In this document: positions 26,997 to 40,083 of the stretch, piece by piece | Numbering within the stretch: the first letter of the stretch is position 1 | Layout: each line of letters opens with the position of its first letter | Origin: Alphaproteobacteria bacterium | GTDB lineage: Bacteria > Pseudomonadota > Alphaproteobacteria > Bin95 | DNA: 64,000 nt | NCBI GenBank assembly: GCA_020638555.1 | Contig: JACKII010000007.1 | Location: 124,001-188,000 of the forward strand | Reading direction: 5' to 3' | Program-made: the position numbers and the translations under genes | Notes under the pieces: model-generated | The model's input: the letters and a program-made list of their open reading frames with translations, nothing else | The model's database searches: none | What the model was told of the DNA's origin: nothing

Positions 26997-28034
26997 GTGG
27001 TCAAGGTCGCCCCCCGCAGCAGCGCCCGGTTCGTGGCCGCCCCGCCCGCGGAGGCGGCGGTGGTGCTGATCTTCGGTCCCGACCGCGGCCAGGTGGCCGA
27101 ACTGGCCCAGACCCTGGTCCGGACCGTGGCGGACGACCCGACGGACCCGTTCCGGGTCGCCGATCTGGCGCTGTCCGCGCTTCAGGACGACCCGGCCCTT
27201 CTGGGCGACGAGGCCCGCTCGATGTCGCTGACCGGCGGCCGGCGGGCGGTGCGGGTGCGCGGCGCCGCCGATGCCCTGACCAAGCAAGTGAGCGCCTATC
27301 TGGACGATCCCTCGCCGGACGCGGTGATTGTGCTGGAAGGCGGTGAATTGCAGGCGCGCTCCAGCCTGCGCAAGCTGGCCGAATCCCACGCGCGCGCCGC
27401 CGCCATCGCCTGCTATCCGGACGAGGGCGCCAGCCTCACCCAGCTGGTAACCGAGACGCTGGCGGCCCATGGCGTGCGCATCGCACCGGATGCGCTGCGC
27501 TATGTCGGCCAGCAATTGGGCAGCGACCGTCAGGCGAGCCGCAACACGCTGGAGAAGCTGGCGCTCTATGCGGGCGATGGCGGGCAGGTCAGCCTGGAGG
27601 ATGCGGAACAGGCGGTGGGCGATATCGGCGAGTCCAATCTGGATGCGCTCGCCCAGGCGGTCGCGACCGGGCAGAGCGGCGAGGCGCAGCGGCTGGTGCA
27701 GCGGTTGTTTGCCGACGGCACCAATCCGGTGCAGGTGCTGCGGGGGCTGGTCCGCCATTTCGGCCGCATTGCCGAGGCCCGCGCCCATGTCGATGCCGGG
27801 ATGGAGGCGGAGGCGGCGGTGGGCAATCTGCGGCCGCCGGTGTTCTACCGCGCCAAGCCGGGCATGGTGGCTGCCGCCCGCGGCTGGACCACGCCCCGCC
27901 TGCAAACCGCGCTCGACCGGCTGTTGCGGGCCGAGATCGACTGCAAGACCACCGGCATGCCGGCCGAACTGATGTGCGCCCGCGCCGTGCTGGCGCTGAG
28001 TGCGGCGGCGCCGCGGCAGCGCGCCCGGCGCTGA
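26997..28034 (+). CDS. holA: DNA polymerase III delta subunit
   Basis: A 345-residue clamp-loader delta subunit. FVAAPPAEAAVVLIFGPDRG is the N-terminal AAA-like region lacking a functional Walker A, and PFRVADLALSALQDDPALLGDEARSMSL followed by GGRRAVRV matches HolA. The C-terminal collar domain ends with DCKTTGMPAELMCARAVLAL. The chosen start is GTG 26997, 13 bases after lptE; a longer frame from 26901 lies inside lptE. It opens the sliding clamp during replication. Confidence 0.93.
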   Translation: MVKVAPRSSARFVAAPPAEAAVVLIFGPDRGQVAELAQTLVRTVADDPTDPFRVADLALSALQDDPALLGDEARSMSLTGGRRAVRVRGAADALTKQVSAYLDDPSPDAVIVLEGGELQARSSLRKLAESHARAAAIACYPDEGASLTQLVTETLAAHGVRIAPDALRYVGQQLGSDRQASRNTLEKLALYAGDGGQVSLEDAEQAVGDIGESNLDALAQAVATGQSGEAQRLVQRLFADGTNPVQVLRGLVRHFGRIAEARAHVDAGMEAEAAVGNLRPPVFYRAKPGMVAAARGWTTPRLQTALDRLLRAEIDCKTTGMPAELMCARAVLALSAAAPRQRARR

Positions 28035-28189
28035 GACGGGTGCTGGGAGGGGCGGGCCAAGGCACGGCGATTCTTGTGCCCGCTGCACGCTTCGGGCTGG
28101 AGCGCGGGGCAGAGATGCGTTAGCCTTTCGTCTAATGCGTCCTGGCGGGACGCGTCCCAAGGTTCAGACAATGCAGGAGTTGCCATCGC

Positions 28190-29869
<1,680 letters not shown>

Positions 29870-29900
29870 CGGCCTCCCGCCCACCCGATCCCGTTCGCGA

Positions 29901-29934
29901 ACCCCGCGCTGGCCTGGCCGGCGCGGGGTTTTTT
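29901..29934 (+). terminator. Rho-independent terminator
   Basis: CCCCGCGC pairs with GCGCGGGG (29921-29928) across a loop of about 11 bases, followed by six T residues (29929-29934). It follows the first monooxygenase gene by about 30 bases and isolates it from the ABC transporter genes. Confidence 0.85.
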
Positions 29935-30066
29935 CGTGTCTTTCCAGACGGTTTCGGCAGGCCGGACCCGCCATCGAACGCAGGTGACGTTCGGGGTGGA
30001 CCTCCGCCCTGCGAATGGGTCAGAATGGCGCATAAACATAATCGTAGTGAATGAAGGGAATGCTTG

Positions 30067-31047
30067 ATGTCGGAACCGGTATTGTCGGTGGAAGATCTGG
30101 TCGTGCGCTTTCATCTGAAGCGCGGGATTCTGACAGCGGTCGACGGCATTTCCTTCAACATCGACAAGGGGGAAACCTTCGGCCTTGTGGGCGAGAGCGG
30201 CTCCGGCAAGTCGGTGACGGCCAGGGCCATTATGCGCCTGATCCCGACGCCGCCGGGCGAGGTGACCGCCAGCCGCGTGCGGGTCGACGGCCAGGATGTC
30301 TACGACCTGACCGGCGAGCAGATCCGCAGCATTCGCGGCCGGAAAATGGCCATGGTGTTCCAGGAACCCATGAGCGCCCTGAACCCGGTCTACACGGTCG
30401 GCTCCCAGATCGGCGACGTGCTGCGCACCAATCTGGGTATGTCCAAGGCAGAGGCGCGGGAGCGCACCATCGAATTGCTCGACCTGGTCGGCATTCCGTC
30501 CGCCGCGGGCCGCGTCGACAATTACGTGCACGAGTTTTCCGGCGGCATGCGCCAGCGGGTCATGCTGGCCATGGCGCTGTCCTGCGACCCGACCTTTCTG
30601 ATCGCCGACGAGCCGACCACGGCGCTGGATGTGACCATCCAGGCGACCATTCTGGAACTGATCAGCTCGATGATCGAGCGGTTCCACATGTCGTTGCTGT
30701 TCATCACCCACAATCTGGGCGTGGTCGCCCATTCCTGCGACCGCGTCGGCGTGATGTACGCCTCGCACCTGGTGGAACTGGCCGACAAGCGCGAGATTTT
30801 CGAGAACCCGATGCACCCCTACACGGTGGGCCTGCTGAACTCGATCCCGCGCATGGACGAGACCACCAAATACCTGACGCCGATCAAGGGGTCGGTGTGC
30901 AACATGATGGACCCGCCCGCCGGCTGCAAATTCAACCCGCGTTGCGAGCACGCCATGGACATCTGCCGGCGGGTCAACCCGGAATTCCGCGAGGTTGCGC
31001 CGGGCCATTGGGCCGCCTGCCACCTGAACGACATGGCCGCCGTCTGA
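30067..31047 (+). CDS. ABC transporter ATP-binding protein, oligopeptide/dipeptide DppD type
   Basis: A 326-residue ATPase of the peptide/nickel import family. Walker A is GESGSGKS, the signature is FSGGMRQR, Walker B is FLIADEPTTALD, and the C-terminal oligopeptide extension contains a CxxC-like segment (CKFNPRCEHAMDICRR). The ATG at 30067 lies 7 bases after GAAGGGA; a TTG three bases upstream is less likely. It pairs with the 31099 gene as the two different ATPase subunits. The matching permeases and binding proteins are on the opposite strand from 32407 to 37951. Confidence 0.93.
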   Translation: MSEPVLSVEDLVVRFHLKRGILTAVDGISFNIDKGETFGLVGESGSGKSVTARAIMRLIPTPPGEVTASRVRVDGQDVYDLTGEQIRSIRGRKMAMVFQEPMSALNPVYTVGSQIGDVLRTNLGMSKAEARERTIELLDLVGIPSAAGRVDNYVHEFSGGMRQRVMLAMALSCDPTFLIADEPTTALDVTIQATILELISSMIERFHMSLLFITHNLGVVAHSCDRVGVMYASHLVELADKREIFENPMHPYTVGLLNSIPRMDETTKYLTPIKGSVCNMMDPPAGCKFNPRCEHAMDICRRVNPEFREVAPGHWAACHLNDMAAV

Positions 31048-31098
31048 GCCCCGACCCCCCGACTGACGAGCCCGACTGACGAGAAGGAGCCTCCGCCC

Positions 31099-32076
<978 letters not shown>

Positions 32077-32170
32077 GTCGGGCGGCGCGCGGCTCGCAAT
32101 CATCGTTCGTCATGCCGAAGGCGGTTGGCGAGTGGTCCATGATCGGGGCCGTTGCTGGGGGTGGTCCCCT

Positions 32171-32244
32171 GTACCCCGGATGGTGCGGAGCGCCGATCCG
32201 GGGCCGGTGTCATCCTGCGAACACTGGCGACCGCAGTGTTCGCA
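32171..32244. repeat. Dispersed palindromic repeat, GTACCCCGG family, copy 1
   Basis: Begins with GTACCCCGGA (32171-32180), continues with GGTGCGGAGCGCCGATCCGG, and contains the hairpin TGCGAACACTG (32216-32226) / CAGTGTTCGCA (32234-32244). The same opening and a similar CGAACAC/GTGTTCG hairpin recur at 58554-58671. Confidence 0.75.
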
Positions 32245-32354
32245 TGTCGCGGCCGGTCCCGGCGCTCGCCTCCGGCTCGGCCGGGAAACAGCGGCTCCTA
32301 TCCGGAAAGAGATTGGTGGCAACGCCCGATGATCGCAACCCGCTTGCAACCATA

Positions 32355-32381
32355 AAGGGCGGAGCCAGTGGCTCCGCCCTT
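32355..32381. terminator. Bidirectional terminator hairpin
   Basis: AAGGGCGGAGCCA (32355-32367) and TGGCTCCGCCCTT (32369-32381) form a perfect 13-base stem. It lies between the ends of the plus-strand dppF-type gene and the minus-strand dppC-type gene, so it can stop both transcripts. T-runs are short on either side. Confidence 0.7.
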
Positions 32382-32406
32382 GGTTTGTGTGCGGTCACTC
32401 TCCCCC

Positions 32407-33372
32407 CTACCGCTCGGACAGGCGGGGGTCGAGAATGTCGCGCAGTCCGTCGCCGAACAGGTTGAAGGCCAGCACGCTGAAGCAGATGGCCAGGCCCGGG
32501 AACACGGCGATCATCGGGTGGGTTTCCATATGGTCCTGGGCCGCGCGCAGGTCCGAGCCCCAGTCCGGCGTCGGCGGTGCGGTGCCGAGGCCCAGATAGC
32601 TGAGCGCCGCGATGATCAGGATCATATAGCCGAGCCGCACCGTGGCGTTGACGATCAGCGGCGAGATGCAGTTGGGCAGGATCTGGGTCATGGCGATGAG
32701 AAAGCTGCGCTCGCCCATGACGCGAGCGGCCTCCACATACTCCTTCTTCGCCTCCACCAGCGCGGTGCTGCGCGAGAGCCGGGCGACCTCCGGCCAGAAG
32801 GCCAGCCCCAGCGCCAGCACCAGGATCAGGTCGTTCCAGAAGCCGTAGAGCTTCCATTCGCGCGCGACGGTGACGATCAGCAGGTATAAGAGCAAGCCCG
32901 GAAAGGCCAGGAACCCGTCGACGATGCGCATGACGATGCTGTCGACCCTGCCGCCATAGAAGCCGGAGCAGATGCCGATCGGGATACCGATGGCCAGGCC
33001 GAACACCACCGCGGCGACGCTGATCAGGATGGTGCGCTGGCCGCCGATGATGACCCGGCTGTAGATGTCGCGCCCGAACTTGTCCGTGCCCATGATGTGC
33101 TCGGCGCTGATCGGCGCGACGCGCTCGCGATAGTTCGACTTGATCGGGTCGTGTGTCGCCAGCGATTGCGCGAAGACCACCACCACCAGCAGGCAGGCGA
33201 TCATGACGGCGCCGATGGTGGCGGTGCGGCTTTTGCGGAGTTCGGACCAGGCGTTGGCAAAGGTGTTGCGGGTGCGGCGCGCCCGGATGCGCCAGGGGGT
33301 TTCGTTGCTGTCGACCAGGTCGAAGCGTTCCCGAGCCGTGATCTCGCCGCCAGGCATACGCGTGTCGGTCAT
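32407..33372 (-). CDS. ABC transporter permease, DppC type
   Basis: A 321-residue inner-membrane permease of the oligopeptide/nickel family, with an N-terminal cytoplasmic segment, a first membrane helix (IGAVMIACLLVVVVFAQSLA), a periplasmic part containing HIMGTDKFGRDIYSRVIIG, and later helices. The EAA-type loop is EAARVMGERSFLIAMTQILPN. It starts at ATG 33372 and is 19 bases downstream of the DppB-type gene. It forms the importer channel with that protein and the plus-strand ATPases. Confidence 0.93.
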   Translation of the reverse strand: MTDTRMPGGEITARERFDLVDSNETPWRIRARRTRNTFANAWSELRKSRTATIGAVMIACLLVVVVFAQSLATHDPIKSNYRERVAPISAEHIMGTDKFGRDIYSRVIIGGQRTILISVAAVVFGLAIGIPIGICSGFYGGRVDSIVMRIVDGFLAFPGLLLYLLIVTVAREWKLYGFWNDLILVLALGLAFWPEVARLSRSTALVEAKKEYVEAARVMGERSFLIAMTQILPNCISPLIVNATVRLGYMILIIAALSYLGLGTAPPTPDWGSDLRAAQDHMETHPMIAVFPGLAICFSVLAFNLFGDGLRDILDPRLSER

Positions 33373-33391
33373 GGCTGTTGTGTCTCCTGCT

Positions 33392-34345
33392 CTAGCCGCC
33401 GATGCCGACGCGGGGGTTGAGGAAGCGGTACATGAGATCGACCAGCAGATTGATGAGGACCACCTTGCAACCCAGGATCAGCACGCCGGCCTGGATCATC
33501 GGATAATCCCGCAACTGGATCGCCTGATAGATGGCGAGCCCGATGCCCGGCCAGGCGAAGATCGTCTCCAGGACGACGGTGCCGCCCAGCAGGTTGGCGA
33601 ATTGCAGGCCGCTGATGGTCACGGTGGGGATGAGCGCGTTGCGCAGGGTGTATTTGTAGATCACCCGCCGTTCCGACAGGCCCAGCGAACGGTGGGTGAC
33701 CACATAGTCCTTGTTGACCTCGTCCAGCATGCTGGAGCGGGTCAGGCGGGTGGTATAGGCCGCCTGGCGGAAGCCGATCGCCACTGCCGGCAGGATCAGA
33801 TAATAGATGCTGAGCCCGAAATTCTCCCCCGGCCCGACATAGCCCGACGACGGCAACAGGTCGAGATGCAGCGAGAACACCAGGATGGTGAGGATCGCGA
33901 ACCAGAATTCGGGGATGGAAATGCCGATCAGCGATGTGACCTGTGCGCTGTAGTCCGTCAGGCTGTTTCTTCGCACCGCCGCCAGCGTGCCGAACGGGAT
34001 GGCGATGATCAGCGAGAGGCCGATGCCCACGGCCGCCAGATAGATCGTGGCGGGAATGCGCTCCAGCAATTCGGTCGCGACCGGGCGGCGGGTGACCATG
34101 GACGTGCCGAAATCGCCCTGGAGGATATCCCCCAGCCAGTAGAGATACTGGACCGGGATCGGCTGGTCCAAGCCCAGCTCTTTTTCCAGCGCGGCGCGAA
34201 CCGCCGGGTCGTCTGCCGCCTCCATATCGTGCAGCGCGTCGATGATGTCGCCCGGCAACATCTGCACGAACAGGAACACCACCACCGACAGGATAAAGAC
34301 GATGGGGATCAGTTGCAGTAACCGGTTAATGGTATAGATCAGCAT
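33392..34345 (-). CDS. ABC transporter permease, DppB type
   Basis: A 317-residue permease. The N-terminus (INRLLQLIPIVFILSVVVF) is the first helix, followed by FVQMLPGDIIDALH, typical of DppB/OppB. The conserved loop is DYVVTHRSLGLSERRVIYKY and the C-terminus ends in VDLMYRFLNPRVGIG. It starts at ATG 34345, 112 bases downstream of the binding-protein gene; a strong hairpin occupies that gap. Confidence 0.93.
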   Translation of the reverse strand: MLIYTINRLLQLIPIVFILSVVVFLFVQMLPGDIIDALHDMEAADDPAVRAALEKELGLDQPIPVQYLYWLGDILQGDFGTSMVTRRPVATELLERIPATIYLAAVGIGLSLIIAIPFGTLAAVRRNSLTDYSAQVTSLIGISIPEFWFAILTILVFSLHLDLLPSSGYVGPGENFGLSIYYLILPAVAIGFRQAAYTTRLTRSSMLDEVNKDYVVTHRSLGLSERRVIYKYTLRNALIPTVTISGLQFANLLGGTVVLETIFAWPGIGLAIYQAIQLRDYPMIQAGVLILGCKVVLINLLVDLMYRFLNPRVGIGG

Positions 34346-34411
34346 CGGCCCACGACTCGCAAAGGGTAAGATTGCAGAAGGTCAATGGCGAGGTGCCCCA
34401 CCGGTGTGGAC

Positions 34412-34451
34412 ACGGCGTCCGACCGGGCTCGCGGTCCCGGACGGACGCCGT
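34412..34451 (-). promoter_or_regulatory. Intercistronic hairpin after binding-protein gene
   Basis: ACGGCGTCCG (34412-34421) pairs with CGGACGCCGT (34442-34451), and inside it CCGGG pairs with CCCGG after one A-A mismatch. It begins six bases after the stop of the 34458-36071 gene. Such hairpins often stabilise binding-protein mRNA and reduce permease expression; that role is inferred. Confidence 0.6.
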
Positions 34452-34457
34452 TCCGAC

Positions 34458-36071
34458 TCACGACTCGTTGAGATAGGTCGTGCGCAGGCCGCCGCCGGAC
34501 CAGCTCGGCGGGCCGGCAATCGCCGGCGCATAGCCCTTGACCTTTTTCGCCGCGGCGGCAGTCAGCGGCACCGCATGGCTGTAGATCAGCGCGGCCTCGT
34601 CGTTCACGATGCCGTCGACCTCGCGATAGAGTTCCTTGCGCTTGTTCATGTCGAGGGTGAGGCGGGCTTCCTCGATCAGCTTGTCGGCCCGCTCGCTCTT
34701 GAAGCCGACGCGCAGCTTGCCTTCGGAGCCCTGGCTGTGGATCCAGCGCGAGAACCAGCCGTCAGGCTCGAAGCGGAAGCTGGTGGCGGTGGAATCGATG
34801 CCCCAGTCGTTCTTCTTGTACTTCTCGCGCAGCACCGGGTTGTCGAACACCTCGTTGGTGGCGGCGAAGCCGGCGTCCAGCAGCATGGCGTGCACGATCT
34901 CGCCGCCATTGCGCATGTACTGGTAGGTGTCGCGCGCCACCACGGCGATCGGCAGGTTCTGCATGTTCAGCTTGCGCAGGATGAAGCGCGACTTCTCCGG
35001 GTCGTATTCCTGCTCGTTCGGCACGTCCGGGTCATGCCAGGCGGACGCGGAGGAATAGAACTGCTTCACCGGCTCGCTCAGGCCGTTGAACACCGCTTCG
35101 TGGATCGCCTGCTTGTCGATGGCATGAGCGACGGCCTGGCGCAGCATCTTGCCGTCCGGCGCATCCATGGCGAACGGGCCGGACTTGGCGTTGAGGTTCA
35201 GGTGCGCCATGCCGACCTGGGCCACGTCCCAGGTGTTGAATTCGTCGGCATAGTCTTTCTTGAAGTCGGTCACGTCGAAATAGGACATGTTCTCGATCAT
35301 GTCGACTTCGCCGGAGCGCAACGCCGTCAGCCGGACCTTGTCCTCTTTCTTCGGGAAGCCGTCGATGCCGTCGAGATAGGGCAGGGGCTTGCCGTCGGCG
35401 CCGGTCTCGAAATAGTTCTCGAAGCGCACCAGTTCGGTCTTGGCGTAGCGCTTCCACGACTTGAACTTGAACGGGCCGCAGCCGATCGGGTGCGTGTCGG
35501 CCTGGTCGGCGCTGTTCGGCGCGATCAGGTTGCACGGATAATAGATGACATTGGCGGCGAACACCGCGCTCGGGTGTTTCAGATAGATGTGGAGCATATG
35601 CTTGCCGTCCACCTCCATCTTCTCGATGTCCAGCAGGCTGGCGCGGGTGAACGCATAGCCGATCTTCGGGTCCAGGATGCGCTCGTAATTCCATTTCACC
35701 GAGGCGGCATCGACGTCGGCGCCGTTGTGGTATTCGACGCCCTTGCGCAGCCGGAAGCTGTATTTCTTCAGATCCTTGGAAATGTCCCATTCCTCGGCGA
35801 TGCCGGGGACGATCTCCATTTTCTGGTTGATGTCGAGCAGGCCCTGGGTGGTCGGCGCCAGCGGGTTGGAGACGTAATAGATGATGTTGCGTTGCGGATC
35901 GAGGCCACGGCCGTCGACGCGGGTCGCATACCGCAGGACGCCGCCGCGCTTTGGCATGTCTGCCCTGGCGATCCCCGGCATGCCCGCGGCCATTGCACCG
36001 GCCGCGGCGGTTGCCGCCATGAATTCTCGGCGGTTCAACCCGCCTTTCCAGTTGTTGCGGGAATCGGACAT
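34458..36071 (-). CDS. Tat-exported substrate-binding protein, peptide/nickel family 5 (copy B)
   Basis: A 537-residue periplasmic binding protein. A Tat-type signal (GGLNRREFMAATAAAGAMAA, cleavage near ARADMP) is followed by the family fold with RLRKGVEYHNGADVDAASVK. The ATG at 36071 follows GGGAGA by 7 bases, so it is preferred over upstream in-frame starts at 36086 and 36185. It is a close paralogue of the 36287-37951 gene throughout. It delivers substrate to the DppB/DppC-type permeases encoded downstream. Substrate is unknown; the neighbouring oxygenases hint at a non-peptide solute. Confidence 0.92.
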   Translation of the reverse strand: MSDSRNNWKGGLNRREFMAATAAAGAMAAGMPGIARADMPKRGGVLRYATRVDGRGLDPQRNIIYYVSNPLAPTTQGLLDINQKMEIVPGIAEEWDISKDLKKYSFRLRKGVEYHNGADVDAASVKWNYERILDPKIGYAFTRASLLDIEKMEVDGKHMLHIYLKHPSAVFAANVIYYPCNLIAPNSADQADTHPIGCGPFKFKSWKRYAKTELVRFENYFETGADGKPLPYLDGIDGFPKKEDKVRLTALRSGEVDMIENMSYFDVTDFKKDYADEFNTWDVAQVGMAHLNLNAKSGPFAMDAPDGKMLRQAVAHAIDKQAIHEAVFNGLSEPVKQFYSSASAWHDPDVPNEQEYDPEKSRFILRKLNMQNLPIAVVARDTYQYMRNGGEIVHAMLLDAGFAATNEVFDNPVLREKYKKNDWGIDSTATSFRFEPDGWFSRWIHSQGSEGKLRVGFKSERADKLIEEARLTLDMNKRKELYREVDGIVNDEAALIYSHAVPLTAAAAKKVKGYAPAIAGPPSWSGGGLRTTYLNES

Positions 36072-36286
36072 GTCTGGGTCTCCCATCTTTGCCAGAGCGC
36101 CATGAGCGGCGATCTTTCGTGCGGTGTTTCCTTTCAACTCAACTGCGGACCTGCGGTTTCTTGTTTTGATGTGCAGGCTCGGCAACTGCCTCCCAGCCGT
36201 TGCCTGACTGGGAGCCTAACCCGCTCTGCGACAGGCTGGCAACCCGCTTGCGACGGTCCGCGGTCGCGTCGATCCGGGCACCGCCT

Positions 36287-37951
36287 CTATTCCTGGAGAT
36301 AGGCGGTTCGCACCCCGCCGCCGGACCAGCTCGGCGGGCCGGCAATCGCCGGCTCGTAGCCCCTGACCTTCTTGGCCGCGGCGCTGGTGACGGGGATGGC
36401 ATGGGCGTAGATCAGCGCCGCCTCGTCGTTGACGATGCCGTCGACCTCCCGATAGATCTCCTTGCGCTTGCCCTGGTCCAGGGTCACGCGGGCTTCCTCG
36501 ATCAGCTTGTCCGCCCGCTCGCTCTTGAAGCCCGAGCGCAGCTTGCCCTCCGCCCCTTCGCTGTGGATCCAGCGCGAGAACCAGCCGTCCGGCTCGAAGC
36601 GGAAGCTGCTGCCGGTGGAATCGATGCCCCAGTCGTTCTTCTTGTATTTCTCGCGCAGCACCGGGTTGTCGAACACCTCGTTGGTGGCGCCGAAGCCGGC
36701 GTCCAGCAACATGGCGTGGACGATCTCGGCGCCGTTGCGCATGTACTGGTAGGTGTCGCGCGCCACCACGGCGATGGGCAGGTTCTGCATGTTCAGCTTG
36801 CGCAGGATGAAGCGCGACTTCTCCGGGTCGTATTCCAACTCGTTCGGCACCTCGTCATTGTACCAGGACGAGGTCGAGGCATAGAACTGCTTCAACGGCT
36901 CGCTGAAGCCATTGTAGACAGCCTCGTGGATCGCCTGCTTGTCGATGGCGTGGGCGACGGCCTGGCGCAGCAGCTTGCCGTCCGGGGCATTCATGGCGAA
37001 CGGCCCCGCCTTGGCGTTGAGATTCAGGTGGGCCGTACCGCCCTGGGCCAGGTTCCAGATGGTGAAGCGGTCGCCGTATTCGCGTTCGAAATCGTTCACG
37101 TCGAAGAATGACATGCTCTGGGTCATGTCGACCTCGCCGGTGCGCAGCGCCGTCAGCCGAACCTTGTCCTCCCGCTTCGGGTACACTTCGAGGCCATCGA
37201 GATAGGGCAGGGGCTTGCCGTCGAAGCCGGTCTCGAAATAGTTCTCGAAGCGCACCATTTCGGTCTTGGCATAGCGCTTCCACGACTTGAACTTGAACGG
37301 GCCGCAGCCCATCGGGTTGGTGTCGGCCTGGTCGACGCTGTTGGGCGCGATCAGGCAGCAGGGATAGTAGACCACGTTGGCGGCGAACACCGCGCTGGGC
37401 TTTTTCAGGTGGATGTGCAGCAGGTGCTTGCCGTCCGCCTCCATGCTCTCGATTTCCAGCAGGCTGGCGCGGGTAAAGGCGTAGCCGATCTTCGGGTCGA
37501 GAATGCGCTCGTAATTCCATTTCACCGAGGCCGCGTCGACGTCGGCGCCATTGTGGTATTCGACGCCCTTGCGCAATCGGAAGGTGTAGGTTTTGAGGTC
37601 TTTCGAGATCTCCCATTCCTCGGCGATGCCGGGGACGATCTCCATCTTCTGGTCCAGGTCGAGCAAACCCTGGGTGGTGGGCGCCAGCGGATTGGAGACG
37701 TAGAAGATCAGGTTGCGGTGCGGGTCCAGGCCATTGCCGTCGACCGTGGAGGCGTAACGCATGATGCCGCCGCGCTTCGGCGTCTCGGCTCGGGCGACGC
37801 CGGGGAGGCCGGCTGCCATGGCGCCGGCGGCGGCGCCTGCGGCCAGAAATTCCCGGCGGTTCAACCCGCCATTTCCCAGCCGGCGGTTCAGACCGCCATT
37901 CCCCAGTTGGCGGTTCAACCCGCCATTCCACGGATCATAGCCATCGGACAT
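36287..37951 (-). CDS. Tat-exported substrate-binding protein, peptide/nickel family 5 (copy A)
   Basis: A 554-residue paralogue of the downstream binding protein, with the same order of motifs and many identical stretches, including the C-terminal YEPAIAGPPSWSGGG. The N-terminus differs: a nine-residue unit (NGGLNRxxx) is present three times before the Tat hydrophobic segment, giving RR pairs in both the second and third units. The ATG at 37951 follows GGGAGA by 7 bases, exactly as in copy B. It heads the pair of binding proteins, 214 bases downstream of the second monooxygenase gene. Confidence 0.92.
   Translation of the reverse strand: MSDGYDPWNGGLNRQLGNGGLNRRLGNGGLNRREFLAAGAAAGAMAAGLPGVARAETPKRGGIMRYASTVDGNGLDPHRNLIFYVSNPLAPTTQGLLDLDQKMEIVPGIAEEWEISKDLKTYTFRLRKGVEYHNGADVDAASVKWNYERILDPKIGYAFTRASLLEIESMEADGKHLLHIHLKKPSAVFAANVVYYPCCLIAPNSVDQADTNPMGCGPFKFKSWKRYAKTEMVRFENYFETGFDGKPLPYLDGLEVYPKREDKVRLTALRTGEVDMTQSMSFFDVNDFEREYGDRFTIWNLAQGGTAHLNLNAKAGPFAMNAPDGKLLRQAVAHAIDKQAIHEAVYNGFSEPLKQFYASTSSWYNDEVPNELEYDPEKSRFILRKLNMQNLPIAVVARDTYQYMRNGAEIVHAMLLDAGFGATNEVFDNPVLREKYKKNDWGIDSTGSSFRFEPDGWFSRWIHSEGAEGKLRSGFKSERADKLIEEARVTLDQGKRKEIYREVDGIVNDEAALIYAHAIPVTSAAAKKVRGYEPAIAGPPSWSGGGVRTAYLQE
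37853..37930 (-). repeat. 27-base tandem repeat in the Tat signal region
   Basis: Three consecutive in-frame copies of a 27-base unit encode NGGLNRQLG, NGGLNRRLG and NGGLNRREF. The sister gene has one copy only. Small base differences between copies show it is not an exact recent triplication. Confidence 0.85.
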
Positions 37952-38165
37952 GGTCCGGTCTCCCATCTTGGCCGACCGCCATCGGCGACGGTCGCCGGAT
38001 TTCCGTTCCCGAGCGCCTCCCAGCCCGCTCCCGCCATCGCCGTTCATGCCGGGACGGGACGGGACTTTGGAGCATCTCCGGTCAAAACCCTAACGCCGTA
38101 GCCACAACCATAGCAAGCAGCTTGCGCGGGTTTTGGGAGCGCCGGGAACAGCGCCCGCAGCGGGC

Positions 38166-39818
<1,653 letters not shown>

Positions 39819-40083
39819 GGCCGGGGTTTCCTTGATATTCGACGAAAGTGCCGCATATGATGGCGGAAGCGAGGGTCCTTCGCCAACCGGTCTCGCCATG
39901 AGGCGGATGATCGCGGGGCATCGGGGGCGTACTTGGTGTATAGCCCTGCCGCTTGCCGGTTTTGCAGGCAGCAGGAAACACCTCGGCGCCACAACTTTCT
40001 TGACGCCAGCGGGCTGAAGCCGTTTAGGTCCCCGCCCAAAAGGAACGCTGCGAGGCAGCGCCACCGCCAGCCGCCCAGGAGGA

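Larger units (their letters stand above)
32077..32406. other. Intergenic region between convergent ABC transporter units
   Basis: No gene is supported here; frames on both strands are short and lack family features. It contains a dispersed GC-rich repeat with a perfect 11-base hairpin (32171-32244) and a bidirectional terminator (32355-32381). Confidence 0.7.

Noticed and set aside
28147..28158. GGGACGCGTCCC palindrome upstream of the first monooxygenase
   Set aside because: Short GC-rich palindromes are expected by chance at this base composition.
40000..40028. TTGACG-N17-TTTAGG as promoter for the kor genes
   Set aside because: The -10 match is poor; not strong enough to list as a feature.
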